A DNA stretch of 64,000 bases from Thermosynechococcus sp. HN-54 (GTDB lineage Bacteria > Cyanobacteriota > Cyanobacteriia > Thermosynechococcales > Thermosynechococcaceae). A program made the translations under genes and the position numbers. Position 1 is the stretch's first letter. Every line of letters begins with the position of its first letter. The notes under the pieces are model-generated. The model did not search any database. It saw nothing but the letters and a program-made list of their open reading frames with translations, and was not told the DNA's origin. The stretch spans positions 1,116,001 to 1,180,000 of the forward strand of contig NZ_CP098039.1 in assembly GCF_023650955.1 (NCBI RefSeq), in the 5' to 3' direction. Positions 54,874 to 63,596 of the stretch are shown piece after piece.

Positions 54874-56625
54874 ATGGCGAGATCGATCGCGGTCTGGCTG
54901 GGGCTAGCTTTGGCTCCTGCTTGGGGAATGTCAGCGGCACTAGCTGCGAATCAATCGCAAGATACATCCCATGCAAGTGATTTAGATGCCTCTAGATTTC
55001 TTGATTCTGAGTTGCAACAAATGACTCATTCAGTAAAATTACCCTTTCAAGTGGCACAAATGCCAGCAGTGGCGGACTTAGAGGCAGCAGTTCCCCGACT
55101 CCCTGCCCCCGAGCAGTCTTTGGGAATGCAGCGGACACTGCCCCAAGTGACCTCGGTGAATCAACTCTCGGATGTGCGCCCCACCGATTGGGCCTATCAA
55201 GCCTTGGCGTCACTGGTGGAGAAATATGGCTGTATTGCCGGCTATCCCGATGGCACCTTTCGCGGCAACCGTGCTGCCACACGCTTTGAGATGGCTGCGG
55301 CGTTGAACGCTTGCTTGGATGTGATCAGCGATCGCTTTGCCAGCAAGGAAGATCTGGCCACGCTTCAGCGGCTAGCGGAGGAGTTTAGTAGCGAATTAGC
55401 CGTGATCAAGGGACGGGTGACGAATCTAGAAGGCCGCGTTGCCAACCTCGAAGCCACCCAATTTGCCACCACCACTAAACTACGGGCTTCAGCAATTTTT
55501 AGTGTGTCCGATGTCCTCACGGGCACCGAAGCTGCTCCTGCTCCCGGTCGCGGGTCAACTATTGAGGACAATCCAGTTGCCACCTACCGCGCTCGGCTGA
55601 ACTTTGACACCAGCTTCTATGGCAGAGATGTCCTGCGGGTGCGCATTCAGGCCGCCAATATGCCCAACTACGGGAACGTTACAGGCACCAATATGGCACG
55701 CCTCAGCTACGACACCAATACCGGTGGCCAATTTGCCATTGATGACCTCTACTATCGCACCCCCTTGACCAACCGCCTGTTCCTTGCCTTTGACGCCGCA
55801 GCAGGGAACTTTGATAAGAATGTCTTCACCTTTAACCCCCTCTTGCAGTCCGATGAAACGGGAGCCATTAGCCGGTTTGGTCGCTTTAACCCCCTCTATC
55901 GCTTCGGTGGCGGTAACAGTGCCGGTCTGACCCTCCGTTACACACTCCTCGAAAATAGAGAGCAGGGCACGAGCCTCGTCCTCAATCTTGGCTATCAAGC
56001 GCCCAATGCCAACAATCCCAACCGCAATACCCCGAATACCAATGGTTTGATTGGGGGAGCCTATGCAGCCCTTGCTCAATTGGATTGGCGTCCTGTGAAA
56101 AACTTAGCCCTAGGATTGACCTATGTACGCTCCTTTGGGACTGGTGTTGCTGGCGGCACAGGCAGCAGTGGTTTTATTGGCTCTGCCGCTACTCCCATTG
56201 GTAATAATGCCAATGCAGCAGCCGATAACGTGGGGTTTCAGTTTACCTATCGCCCCATTCAGAAGTTCAATATTGCTGGCTGGGTGGGCTACTCCAATGT
56301 CTATCAAGTACAAGGGTTCACTGGACCTCGGGCAGAAGCAGAGGTCTTGAACTGGGCAGCCACCTTTGCGGTACCGGATATTTGGCGCAAGGGCGATGTT
56401 CTTGGCTTGATTGTCGGCCAACCCCCACAAACCATTCGTGTTCGTAATGTGGCCGGTGCCCCGGCTGCAACGTTTAACTCCTACCACATCGAGGGGTTAT
56501 ACCGCATTCCCATTTCGCCAAATATCTCGATCACACCAGGGGTCATTGCTTTGGTCAACCCCAACAGCAATAGTAACAATGCCCCTATCGTCTTAGGGGT
56601 GGTGCGGACAACTTTTAGCTTTTAG
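54874..56625 (+). CDS. SLH-domain OprB-type outer-membrane porin
   Basis: Major cyanobacterial porin, 583 residues. Signal peptide (to about residue 25), an SLH domain (about 94-150: LSDVRPTDWAYQALASLVEK, cited as LSDVRPTDWAYQAL) that binds the peptidoglycan-linked polymer, a short coiled coil (FSSELAVIKGRVTNLEGRV, in part), then a 16-strand-type barrel ending in aromatic Phe (TTFSF). These proteins are called SomA/SomB or iron-uptake porins. A terminator hairpin follows. Confidence 0.93.
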   Translation: MARSIAVWLGLALAPAWGMSAALAANQSQDTSHASDLDASRFLDSELQQMTHSVKLPFQVAQMPAVADLEAAVPRLPAPEQSLGMQRTLPQVTSVNQLSDVRPTDWAYQALASLVEKYGCIAGYPDGTFRGNRAATRFEMAAALNACLDVISDRFASKEDLATLQRLAEEFSSELAVIKGRVTNLEGRVANLEATQFATTTKLRASAIFSVSDVLTGTEAAPAPGRGSTIEDNPVATYRARLNFDTSFYGRDVLRVRIQAANMPNYGNVTGTNMARLSYDTNTGGQFAIDDLYYRTPLTNRLFLAFDAAAGNFDKNVFTFNPLLQSDETGAISRFGRFNPLYRFGGGNSAGLTLRYTLLENREQGTSLVLNLGYQAPNANNPNRNTPNTNGLIGGAYAALAQLDWRPVKNLALGLTYVRSFGTGVAGGTGSSGFIGSAATPIGNNANAAADNVGFQFTYRPIQKFNIAGWVGYSNVYQVQGFTGPRAEAEVLNWAATFAVPDIWRKGDVLGLIVGQPPQTIRVRNVAGAPAATFNSYHIEGLYRIPISPNISITPGVIALVNPNSNSNNAPIVLGVVRTTFSF

Positions 56626-56652
56626 TTGCCGCTGGGCAATTCTAGCTAACCT

Positions 56653-56685
56653 ACCCCCTGCCCAAAGGGGTGGGGGTTCTTGTTA
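56653..56685 (+). terminator. Terminator after the porin gene
   Basis: ACCCCC (56653-56658) and CCC (56661-56663) pair with GGGG (56667-56670) and GGGGGT (56672-56677) around AAA, followed by TCTTGTT. It begins 28 bases after the stop. Confidence 0.7.
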
Positions 56686-56803
56686 CTTTCGGGGGTGCTG
56701 AACATCAAAAACGGCATCTGCTAAGGTAGGGGTAGCTCTCTGAGTTGCGAGAGTCACGACCGCTTGTTGAAGTCCTTAACCATTGAATTGGGAACATGCG
56801 TCT

Positions 56804-57139
56804 ATGTCTGAAGAACAAACCCCCACAACCATGTCCGAAGAACCAGTTCCGACACCAGAGTCCCCGACTTCTGAACCTGAAACGGAAACCGTCAGTCCTG
56901 AAGAAGTGACCGAAGCAGCAAAAGCTCTTCTTGCTGCTCTGCAACGGTTTGCCGCCGCTCAAATCAAAGCGCTGCCAGCGGATGTGCAAAAGGCTCTTGA
57001 AACAGCGATCGCAGAGCTAAAGTCGAATGCCGATACGGTCTCTAGCCATGTCAAGGATTTTGAGGAGCGACTCAAGGCGGCGTGGGAGGTGCTAACGGCG
57101 AAGAAAGAACTGCCCAGCGGTGGTGATGGCGAATCCTAG
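56804..57139 (+). CDS. Acidic helical protein upstream of rsmG
   Basis: 111 residues, not recognised. The first 40 are Pro/Glu/Thr-rich and probably disordered; residues 40-100 form an Ala-rich helix with coiled-coil character (AAKALLAALQRFAAAQ, SSHVKDFEERLKAAWEVL). ATG 56804 starts MSEEQTP; the frame is open from 56783. It overlaps rsmG by 14 bases. Confidence 0.65.
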   Translation: MSEEQTPTTMSEEPVPTPESPTSEPETETVSPEEVTEAAKALLAALQRFAAAQIKALPADVQKALETAIAELKSNADTVSSHVKDFEERLKAAWEVLTAKKELPSGGDGES

Positions 57140-57806
57140 CCCGTTGACATTGGAACCCTTCCCTTGGCACCCCACCCTCAATTGGCAGCCTACCCCCCAG
57201 CAACACCGACAGTTGCAACGCTTCTATGAAGCTATTCTGGAAGCCAACCGCCGCGTTAATCTGACCCGTATTACTGAGGTTGATGACTTTTGGGAGAAGC
57301 ACCTTTGGGATTCCCTGAGGGGAATTCTGCCATGGCTTCAACCTACTGAAGGAACACCTTGGGGGACAAAGATTCAGCAGGTGATTGATATTGGCAGTGG
57401 GGGTGGCTTTCCGGGGGTACCGGTGGCGATCGCCCGCGCGGATTGGTCAGTAACGCTTCTTGAGGCGACCCAAAAGAAAGTCAAGTTTTTGCAATCCCTC
57501 CCTCAAGTACTTGATTTAAGGAACATTCACCCTGAATGGGGACGGGCGGAAGCCCATGGACGCCGCTATGATTTGGCTCTCATTCGAGCTGTGGGAGATA
57601 TTCGTCGTTGCTGTGCCTATGGTTTACCGCTATTACGGTCGGGGGGCATTTTAGTCCTGTATCGAGGCCAGTGGAACGAAGAGGATGCGCAGACTTTAGA
57701 AATGCTCCTCCCGCGATACCACAGTCAACTACTGGAGATTCAAGCATTCACGACCCCCTTGAGCCATGCCCAGCGGCACTGTCTTTATGTGCAGCGTCGG
57801 GCCTGA
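57126..57806 (+). CDS. rsmG: 16S rRNA (guanine-N7) methyltransferase
   Basis: Methylates G527 of 16S rRNA (E. coli numbering). About 226 residues with RVNLTRIT, the SAM loop VIDIGSGGGFPGVPVAIA and the EATQKKVKFL strand. ATG 57126 is preferred over the two GTG codons just before it. The 5' end overlaps the acidic protein gene. Confidence 0.93.
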   Translation: MANPSPLTLEPFPWHPTLNWQPTPQQHRQLQRFYEAILEANRRVNLTRITEVDDFWEKHLWDSLRGILPWLQPTEGTPWGTKIQQVIDIGSGGGFPGVPVAIARADWSVTLLEATQKKVKFLQSLPQVLDLRNIHPEWGRAEAHGRRYDLALIRAVGDIRRCCAYGLPLLRSGGILVLYRGQWNEEDAQTLEMLLPRYHSQLLEIQAFTTPLSHAQRHCLYVQRRA

Positions 57807-58014
57807 ACCACTGATCTAGAGAGATCTAGAGATCATCAGCGGCGTCTGACTTGTCCTCATGGGGAGTCTTGATGTAAATAAATATGACAATTGATGGTTT
57901 GGAATTTTCGCCATACACATTTAGGGGGGGATCAGTTATACACAAATAGAGAGCAAACCAAGAGATGCATGGATTGGTTGGGGCAAGTTGGCAAGTCTCG
58001 GAGGAATATGGTCA

Positions 58015-58305
58015 ATGTTTAGCGATAACAATACAAGTTTTACAAGCTGGCTGGCGGATCTCGTCAATGGCATGGGTCTCGCGTGGTGGGTGAAGATCGA
58101 GACGAAAACGCCCGCCTGCACCTACTATTTTGGTCCTTTTCTGACGCAAGCTGAAGCGGAGAAGGAGAAGCAGGGCTACATTGACGACCTTAAGGCTGAA
58201 GGGGCAGAGGACTTGGAAGTGACGGTCATGCGCTGCCGTCCTGAACAGGTCACCATTGAGGCTGAAAAAAAGACGCGGGTGCCCCTTAGTGTAGGCACGA
58301 CATAG
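58015..58305 (+). CDS. DUF1816 family protein
   Basis: 96 residues. The core WWVKIETKTPACTYYFGPF and GYIDDLKAEGAEDL is typical of DUF1816, small cyanobacterial proteins related to the CpcD-like linker fold. GGAGG lies 10 bases before the ATG. The 208-base gap upstream shows no gene. Confidence 0.82.
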   Translation: MFSDNNTSFTSWLADLVNGMGLAWWVKIETKTPACTYYFGPFLTQAEAEKEKQGYIDDLKAEGAEDLEVTVMRCRPEQVTIEAEKKTRVPLSVGTT

Positions 58306-58401
58306 TCACCCGAAAATTGGCTCTAAAACTCTCTCTTTGAGGGCGACGCGGCCTTCAGTTTTTTCCTAAGCGGCTCCCCAAGGCGACCACCCCCCAAGGC
58401 T

Positions 58402-60690
58402 ATGTTCAGCACCATTACCAAGGCGGAGGTAATTCTCTGGGCGATCGCCTTTATTACGGGGTGTATTTTCAGTCTCTTTCAGTGGGGCTGGCTGGGGGTC
58501 TTGGCTCTCGGAGGGATGCTCTACGGGGGGCGGCGCTGGGGCGGTAAGGTTTGGCTGCGACTGCCTGCGAGTCAAAGTTTCGCGATCGCCACCGTGGTTG
58601 CCCTCTTGGCAATCGCCTATGTGTGGCTGCGCACGCCTCAGCCGGAGGTGAATGACATCAGCAGTTTAGTGCCGCGGCTTCAGGCTTTGAACCTACCGTC
58701 CACCGTCCTTGTCGAAGGCCGAGTTGAAACCACCCCCCTGCCCAACCGCACAGGACGACTCCGCTTTTTCCTAGGGGTGGAGCGCTATCAAAATCTCAGT
58801 CAGGTACCTGCCCAAAGTGGGGTTCTGCAGGGGAGAGCAAGTGGCCGCCTCTATGTGACACTGCCGGCAGAGGAAGGGGCAAAGCTGCATCCTAGTCAAC
58901 GGGTTCGGATTGCGGGACGGCTCTATCTTCCCCGCGCTGGAGGCAGTGAATTTTTTCGTGCCTTTAACTTTCGGCGGCAGTTGCAGTTGCAGCACACCTT
59001 TGCAGGTTTGGCAGCCAATAAGATCACGGTTTTGGATCAAGGGTCGCCTTGGGGGTTGTGGGCACTGCGGCAGCGGATTGTCCAAGTTCATGCCCAAGGT
59101 TTGGGCGATCGCTATGGTGCTGTCGTCTCGGCAATGGTGTTGGGCAACCGTGCGGTGGCCATTCCCTTTGAGGTGCGCGATAGCTTTCGGCGGGTCGGGC
59201 TATCCCATGCCTTGGCGGCCTCAGGGTTCCACACAGCCATTCTTTTGGCCGTTGTTCTGACGCTGACACGTCCCTTGCCGCAGCAGTGGCGCTATGGTTT
59301 GGGGGCTGGCGTCTTGGTGCTCTTTGCCTGTTTAAGTGGGTTTGCGCCCTCAGCGATTCGCGCTGTGCTGATGGGCTTGGCGGGGTTAGTGGCTTTAGTG
59401 CATGGCCAAAAGGGTCAACCTCTTGGGATCCTGCTGGCGATCGCCACTGCCATGCTGATTTACAACCCCCTGTGGATTGAGGACATTGGCTTTCAGTTAA
59501 GCTTCTTAGCCACATTGGGTCTAATTGTCAGTGCCCAACCGATAAGCGATCGCCTCGATTGGCTGCCGACGCCCCTGCGCAACCCCGTCGCTGTACCCTT
59601 GGCGGCCACCCTCTGGGTTCTTCCCCTCTCCTTGGCGATCTTTGGCATTTTTCCCGTGTATGGTCTATTCGCCAATGTTGTTGCCAATCTGCCCCTTGTT
59701 CTGTTGACGGTTGGCGGCTTCATCAGTGCAATGGTCGGTCTCCTCATTCCCCCTGTGGGATCCGCTCTTGCTTGGCTCCTCTACTATTCCACGGCCTTCC
59801 TCCTGTGGCTGATTCAAACCATCGGTCAGTGGCCGGGAGCCACGATCTCCCTTGGGAGTTTGGGCTGGCTTCAAGTCGTCGTTCTCTATAGCCTGATTGT
59901 CCTTGTGTGGCTAAGTCCTCGCTGGCGGCGGCGCTGGTTTTTGCTCTTTACCTTTGGTGTCACTCTTGTCCTTGTGCCCTTTATTCTGCGCCAAAACACG
60001 CTGTTTCAAGCCACCGTTCTCGCCAATACCCAGGTTCCCACACTGGTGATTCAGCAACCCGCAGGTACGGTGGTGATCAATGGGGGGGATTCCCAAGGGC
60101 TAACGGCTTTCTTGGCTCAAGAGGGCATTAACCGCATTGATTGGGCGGTGGCCAGCGATCGCCAGTACCCTCAACAACAGGGCTGGCCTGAGATTCACGG
60201 GATGACACCCATTCGCCAATTGACAGATGTGCCGACGGCCAAGAGTGACCCTGCCTACCGTGAAATGCTGACCACCCTCAAGGTGCCCCATCAATCGCTA
60301 CCTCTGCAACAGCCTGTTCAACTGGGTCAAGTGAAAATTAGGGTGTTGCGCGCGGATCCAGCAATTTTGGAATTGCAGATGGGCAGCGGTCGCTGGCTCT
60401 TTGTCAGTGATCCAAGTCGCGATGCTGCTCAAACGGATTGGTTGGCCGTGACGCCCGTGGAGCCGCCGCAGGTGCTCTGGTGGTGGGGAAGAAAGTTAAC
60501 CCCCCGCCTGTTTGAGATTGTCAAGCCGCGCAGCGTCATTCTGAGTCGCCACACCCTTGATCCAGCGATCGCTCGCTATCTGAAGCAACAGCAAATTCCC
60601 TATTTTGTGGTCGGGGAAGTGGGTGAAGTGCGCTGGCAGGCCGATGGCTCCCTGAAGGCCAATGCCCCTCAAAACGATAGCTTGATTTAG
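58402..60690 (+). CDS. comEC: ComEC/Rec2 DNA-uptake channel protein
   Basis: Moves single-stranded DNA across the plasma membrane in natural transformation; Thermosynechococcus is known to be transformable. 762 residues: two helices, an N-terminal OB-like domain (about 80-200), the competence membrane core with SHALAASGFHTAILLA and LSGFAPSAIRAVLMG, then a C-terminal metallo-beta-lactamase-like region from about 535. The zinc motif HxHxDH of that domain is missing (the position reads ASDRQYPQQ), so it is probably not a nuclease. Ends overlapping the GTPase gene by 4 bases. Confidence 0.88.
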   Translation: MFSTITKAEVILWAIAFITGCIFSLFQWGWLGVLALGGMLYGGRRWGGKVWLRLPASQSFAIATVVALLAIAYVWLRTPQPEVNDISSLVPRLQALNLPSTVLVEGRVETTPLPNRTGRLRFFLGVERYQNLSQVPAQSGVLQGRASGRLYVTLPAEEGAKLHPSQRVRIAGRLYLPRAGGSEFFRAFNFRRQLQLQHTFAGLAANKITVLDQGSPWGLWALRQRIVQVHAQGLGDRYGAVVSAMVLGNRAVAIPFEVRDSFRRVGLSHALAASGFHTAILLAVVLTLTRPLPQQWRYGLGAGVLVLFACLSGFAPSAIRAVLMGLAGLVALVHGQKGQPLGILLAIATAMLIYNPLWIEDIGFQLSFLATLGLIVSAQPISDRLDWLPTPLRNPVAVPLAATLWVLPLSLAIFGIFPVYGLFANVVANLPLVLLTVGGFISAMVGLLIPPVGSALAWLLYYSTAFLLWLIQTIGQWPGATISLGSLGWLQVVVLYSLIVLVWLSPRWRRRWFLLFTFGVTLVLVPFILRQNTLFQATVLANTQVPTLVIQQPAGTVVINGGDSQGLTAFLAQEGINRIDWAVASDRQYPQQQGWPEIHGMTPIRQLTDVPTAKSDPAYREMLTTLKVPHQSLPLQQPVQLGQVKIRVLRADPAILELQMGSGRWLFVSDPSRDAAQTDWLAVTPVEPPQVLWWWGRKLTPRLFEIVKPRSVILSRHTLDPAIARYLKQQQIPYFVVGEVGEVRWQADGSLKANAPQNDSLI

Positions 60691-61925
60691 GACTCACTTT
60701 GTCGCAATCGCAAGTGCGCTGTTACCAATGTTTCCTGTAGCACCTGCTGGATGCGCTGCGGATCGGGGGTTTTGCCCCCCATCAAGTCGCCAAAATAGAC
60801 ACAGGCGGCTTCCCCCAAGGCCCAAGTATAGGCTGCCGCCCAAGAAGCAGAAAGCACCGACCCTAAACCCGGAATAAATTTAATCAACTGTTGCCCCACC
60901 AGGCGCGCCACAAATCCACCGCCAATTGTGGTCAAGATGCCCCCGGCTTGGGAAGGCGACAGGGTTTGACCATACAACTGTCCCAACAGTACCACCATCA
61001 CCACCTGCACAGCGACTAGGAGCGGCATTGTGGCAAAGGGCAACGGTACTGCTGCCAAGGTTCCCGCCATCACTGCAAAGGGGGCAATGTAGCGTCGTCC
61101 CACTTGGCGATAGAGAGGAGCCAGTTGATCACTGAGGTTCGATTGTGCGATTAGCTCGCGGAGCAGTTGGGCTTCAGCTTTGGGCAGCACCGCCTCTAGG
61201 GTTTCCGCAAGGGCATCAAATCCATAGAAAACAGGGGTGTAGCCGTCTTCCTCCAATGTAAAGTCAAGGGGAATGACGCGATCGCTAATGTCAGCAAAGC
61301 GCTCCTTATGGCTCGCGATCGCCAAGTTGACCTCTGGAATGTCTGGCGGGTAGGGAGGATGATTCTCTTGGTTGGGGGGATACAGCTCGTGCAGACAGGT
61401 AATGGCCAAAATAAAGGGAATCGCTGGATGAGCTTTCTTCAGTGCCTTTGCCACTTGATGCAGGCGATCGCCCGCAAAATCCGTTACCTTGACCGTCAAA
61501 ATAATCACCCGTGCCCGTTGACTTTGCTGCAACAGGTGATCCAATTCCGCCACCACCTCAGCTGTTTGCGCTGGCGTTTCCCCTAGGCCGACTGTATCTG
61601 TAAACATGAGCATCGGTAGTTCGGCAGTGGGATAGTCATAGCGCTGGGTTTGCCGCGTATGGGGACGAAACCCCGCCCCGACAATACTGGCATCGGCACC
61701 CGTCATTGCCCGCACAACCGAACTTTTCCCCGATTGGGGTTTGCCAATCAGCAAGACCTCCGTTGCCGGTAACTCCTGCCGTGCCCTAGCCAAGACCTCC
61801 GCCAACGCCGTTGTATCCACCTGAAACCAGCGGCTGAGGAACTGCCCATAGGAGCCGAAAAACCTAGGCTTGGGTATCTCCACGGTAGTCGTCGCCGTAG
61901 CTGGGGGATTCGCGGTAGATTGCAT
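60687..61925 (-). CDS. Era-like GTPase with DUF697 membrane domain
   Basis: About 412 residues: a GTPase domain with P-loop GKPQSGKSS, G3 FTDTVGLGE and a late AITCLHE (a variant of the NKxD loop), then a DUF697-type region with hydrophobic segments (YIAPFAVMAGTLAAVPLPFA, LLVAVQVVMVVLLGQLYG; each in part). Possible starts are GTG 61952, ATG 61925 and GTG 61883; all overlap the upstream DUF2973 gene, by 89, 62 or 20 bases. I show 61925. Confidence 0.8.
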   Translation of the reverse strand: MQSTANPPATATTTVEIPKPRFFGSYGQFLSRWFQVDTTALAEVLARARQELPATEVLLIGKPQSGKSSVVRAMTGADASIVGAGFRPHTRQTQRYDYPTAELPMLMFTDTVGLGETPAQTAEVVAELDHLLQQSQRARVIILTVKVTDFAGDRLHQVAKALKKAHPAIPFILAITCLHELYPPNQENHPPYPPDIPEVNLAIASHKERFADISDRVIPLDFTLEEDGYTPVFYGFDALAETLEAVLPKAEAQLLRELIAQSNLSDQLAPLYRQVGRRYIAPFAVMAGTLAAVPLPFATMPLLVAVQVVMVVLLGQLYGQTLSPSQAGGILTTIGGGFVARLVGQQLIKFIPGLGSVLSASWAAAYTWALGEAACVYFGDLMGGKTPDPQRIQQVLQETLVTAHLRLRQSES

Positions 61926-62145
61926 CCAGTTGGGCACGGGCATCCTCCACACTGAGGGAACGCATCACCAACAGGGGTTCATCAATGACGTGACCCTCGC
62001 TGTCTAGCAGTTCCGGATGGGTCACCCGTTGCGGCGAAAATTGCCGTTGCGATTCGATACCAAGGGTCAACAAACTGCGAATGAGATTGGCCATCGCCAA
62101 TAGTGCCAAGACCGTAAAAGCAACAATATAGATCAACTGCAACAT
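61864..62145 (-). CDS. DUF2973 family membrane protein
   Basis: 93 residues: one N-terminal helix (LIYIVAFTVLALLAMANLI) and a soluble tail with SPQRVTHPELLDSEGHVIDEPLL (cited as RVTHPELLDSEG). A cyanobacterial family of unknown function, usually paired with DUF2605 as here. GGAGG lies about 10 bases before the ATG. Confidence 0.8.
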   Translation of the reverse strand: MLQLIYIVAFTVLALLAMANLIRSLLTLGIESQRQFSPQRVTHPELLDSEGHVIDEPLLVMRSLSVEDARAQLDAIYRESPSYGDDYRGDTQA

Positions 62146-62181
62146 GAAGAGAGCACCTCCGAGCCAAGCGCCGAGAATGGT

Positions 62182-62505
62182 TTAAGCGTCACAAGATTTA
62201 GATAGGCGATAGTGGTGGGCAACCTGCCAGCACTCCATCAACAGCGTATGCCACTGCATCAACACCTGTGTATCAACGCCCACTTGGCCATCCGTTGCCC
62301 GAAACAGGCTTTGGGTGGCAACGACATCGTTGAGGGCAGTCTCCACCCGTTCAAGGAGGGCTCGCTGTTCCACCACGCTCAAGAAGGGAATCACTTCTGT
62401 CTGCAAGAGCGATCGCGATCGCGTGAACCAGTACTGAAAATCTTCGAGTAGCGGTTCCAGCAAGACCTTAAGCAGTTGAGGTTCAGGTAAATTTGAGTGC
62501 AGCAT
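62182..62505 (-). CDS. DUF2605 family protein
   Basis: 107 residues, mostly helical, with VLLEPLLEDFQYWFTRSRSLL and an acidic EVIPFLSVVEQ segment (in part). A cyanobacterial family with no known role, 36 bases upstream of DUF2973 on the same strand. Confidence 0.8.
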   Translation of the reverse strand: MLHSNLPEPQLLKVLLEPLLEDFQYWFTRSRSLLQTEVIPFLSVVEQRALLERVETALNDVVATQSLFRATDGQVGVDTQVLMQWHTLLMECWQVAHHYRLSKSCDA

Positions 62506-62667
62506 AGGGGTTAATGAGGGCGACCTACTTCTATCTTAAATCTTAAACTCGTTTACATATCGTTACATTTTTAATCTTTGACTGCATCTTTCCTCGGCCA
62601 AGGCAAACGCATACTGGAAAAGTAAGCCAATCGTTGGTGGGAATGCCACCATGCCTCTGCCCGCCTG

Positions 62668-63045
62668 CTCGACCATCAACTCCTTGACATCATTGCTCTA
62701 ACCATCTGTACCATCCTCTGTGGTGCAGAGACTTTGGGGGCAAGCCGTGGCTCAACTGCGAGAAGGAGAAGTCATTGCCATCGATAGCAAGACCCTGCGG
62801 CACTCTTACGAGCAAGGCGGAAAACGAGGAGCAATTCACAGGGTCAGTGCTTCGGCCAGTCAGCACGTCGGTGTTCTGGACACGCACCAACTATCGAGCG
62901 ACGCTACTCTCTGCTGAGTCTTGACGGTGGGGTAGAGCGGTTTGCGCAGGTGGTGCGTTGGGGGATTGAAAACCAAGGGCATTGGGTGCTGAATGTGGCT
63001 TTTGGGGAGGATGACTGCCTTGCTCGCCTCCTTGCTACTGCCTGA
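62668..63045 (+). pseudogene. Degraded ISAs1-family transposase
   Basis: Fragments in different frames: LDHQLLDIIALTICTILCGAE (start of the family's N-terminal domain), then LREGEVIAIDSKTLRHSYEQ (the DGKTLRGS-type catalytic strand), and finally RWGIENQGHWVLNVAFGEDD (the family's WGIEN-LHW-LD-FGED motif) ending at TGA 63043-63045. The middle is deleted and frames shift. No terminal inverted repeats or target duplication are evident. It fills the 635-base gap 62506-63140, the rest of which shows no gene. Confidence 0.8.
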
Positions 63046-63140
63046 GTATGCGTTTGCCCTGCTTGAATCATATTAAAACTAGACACCCGTTCAAAAAAAA
63101 GATGTTTACTAGGAATGAACATTTGCTCAGGCAGACAACC

Positions 63141-63590
63141 ATGGATGAATTTATGGCAGCGGCGATCGCCGAAGCAGAGCAAGGACTCAGAGAAGGTGGC
63201 ATTCCCATTGGCTCAGTCTTGGTGCGCAATGGTCAAATCATTGGTCGTGGTCACAACCAGCGGGTGCAGCGGGGCAGTCCGATTCTGCATGCGGAGATTG
63301 ACTGTCTGGCTAATGCGGGTCGCATCGGTTGCTATGATGATACGGTGCTGTACTCAACCCTGATGCCCTGTTATCTCTGTGCCGGTGCGGTGGTACAGTT
63401 TGGCATCAAAAAAGTGATTGCTGGTGAATCCCAGACCTTTGCCGGCGCGCGGGAGTTTATGGAAGCCCACGGGGTTGAAGTCATTGACTTGAATTTGCAG
63501 CGATGCCAGCAGTTGATGCAGGACTTTATTGCGCAGCATCCCCAGCTCTGGTTTGAGGACATCGGTGAACTTGCCCCTGAAGGAGAGTAG
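63141..63590 (+). CDS. Cytosine-deaminase-like nucleoside/base deaminase
   Basis: 149 residues with the CDA zinc site: H50-A51-E52 and PCYLC (76-80). The surrounding HNQRVQRGSPILHAEIDCLANAGR (cited as HNQRVQRGSPILHAEID) resembles yeast-type cytosine deaminase (Fcy1) rather than tRNA adenosine deaminase. ATG 63141 is chosen; the frame is open upstream into the transposase relic but the earlier part is unlike the family. Next to an IS relic, so horizontal acquisition is possible. Confidence 0.82.
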   Translation: MDEFMAAAIAEAEQGLREGGIPIGSVLVRNGQIIGRGHNQRVQRGSPILHAEIDCLANAGRIGCYDDTVLYSTLMPCYLCAGAVVQFGIKKVIAGESQTFAGAREFMEAHGVEVIDLNLQRCQQLMQDFIAQHPQLWFEDIGELAPEGE

Positions 63591-63596
63591 CAAAAT

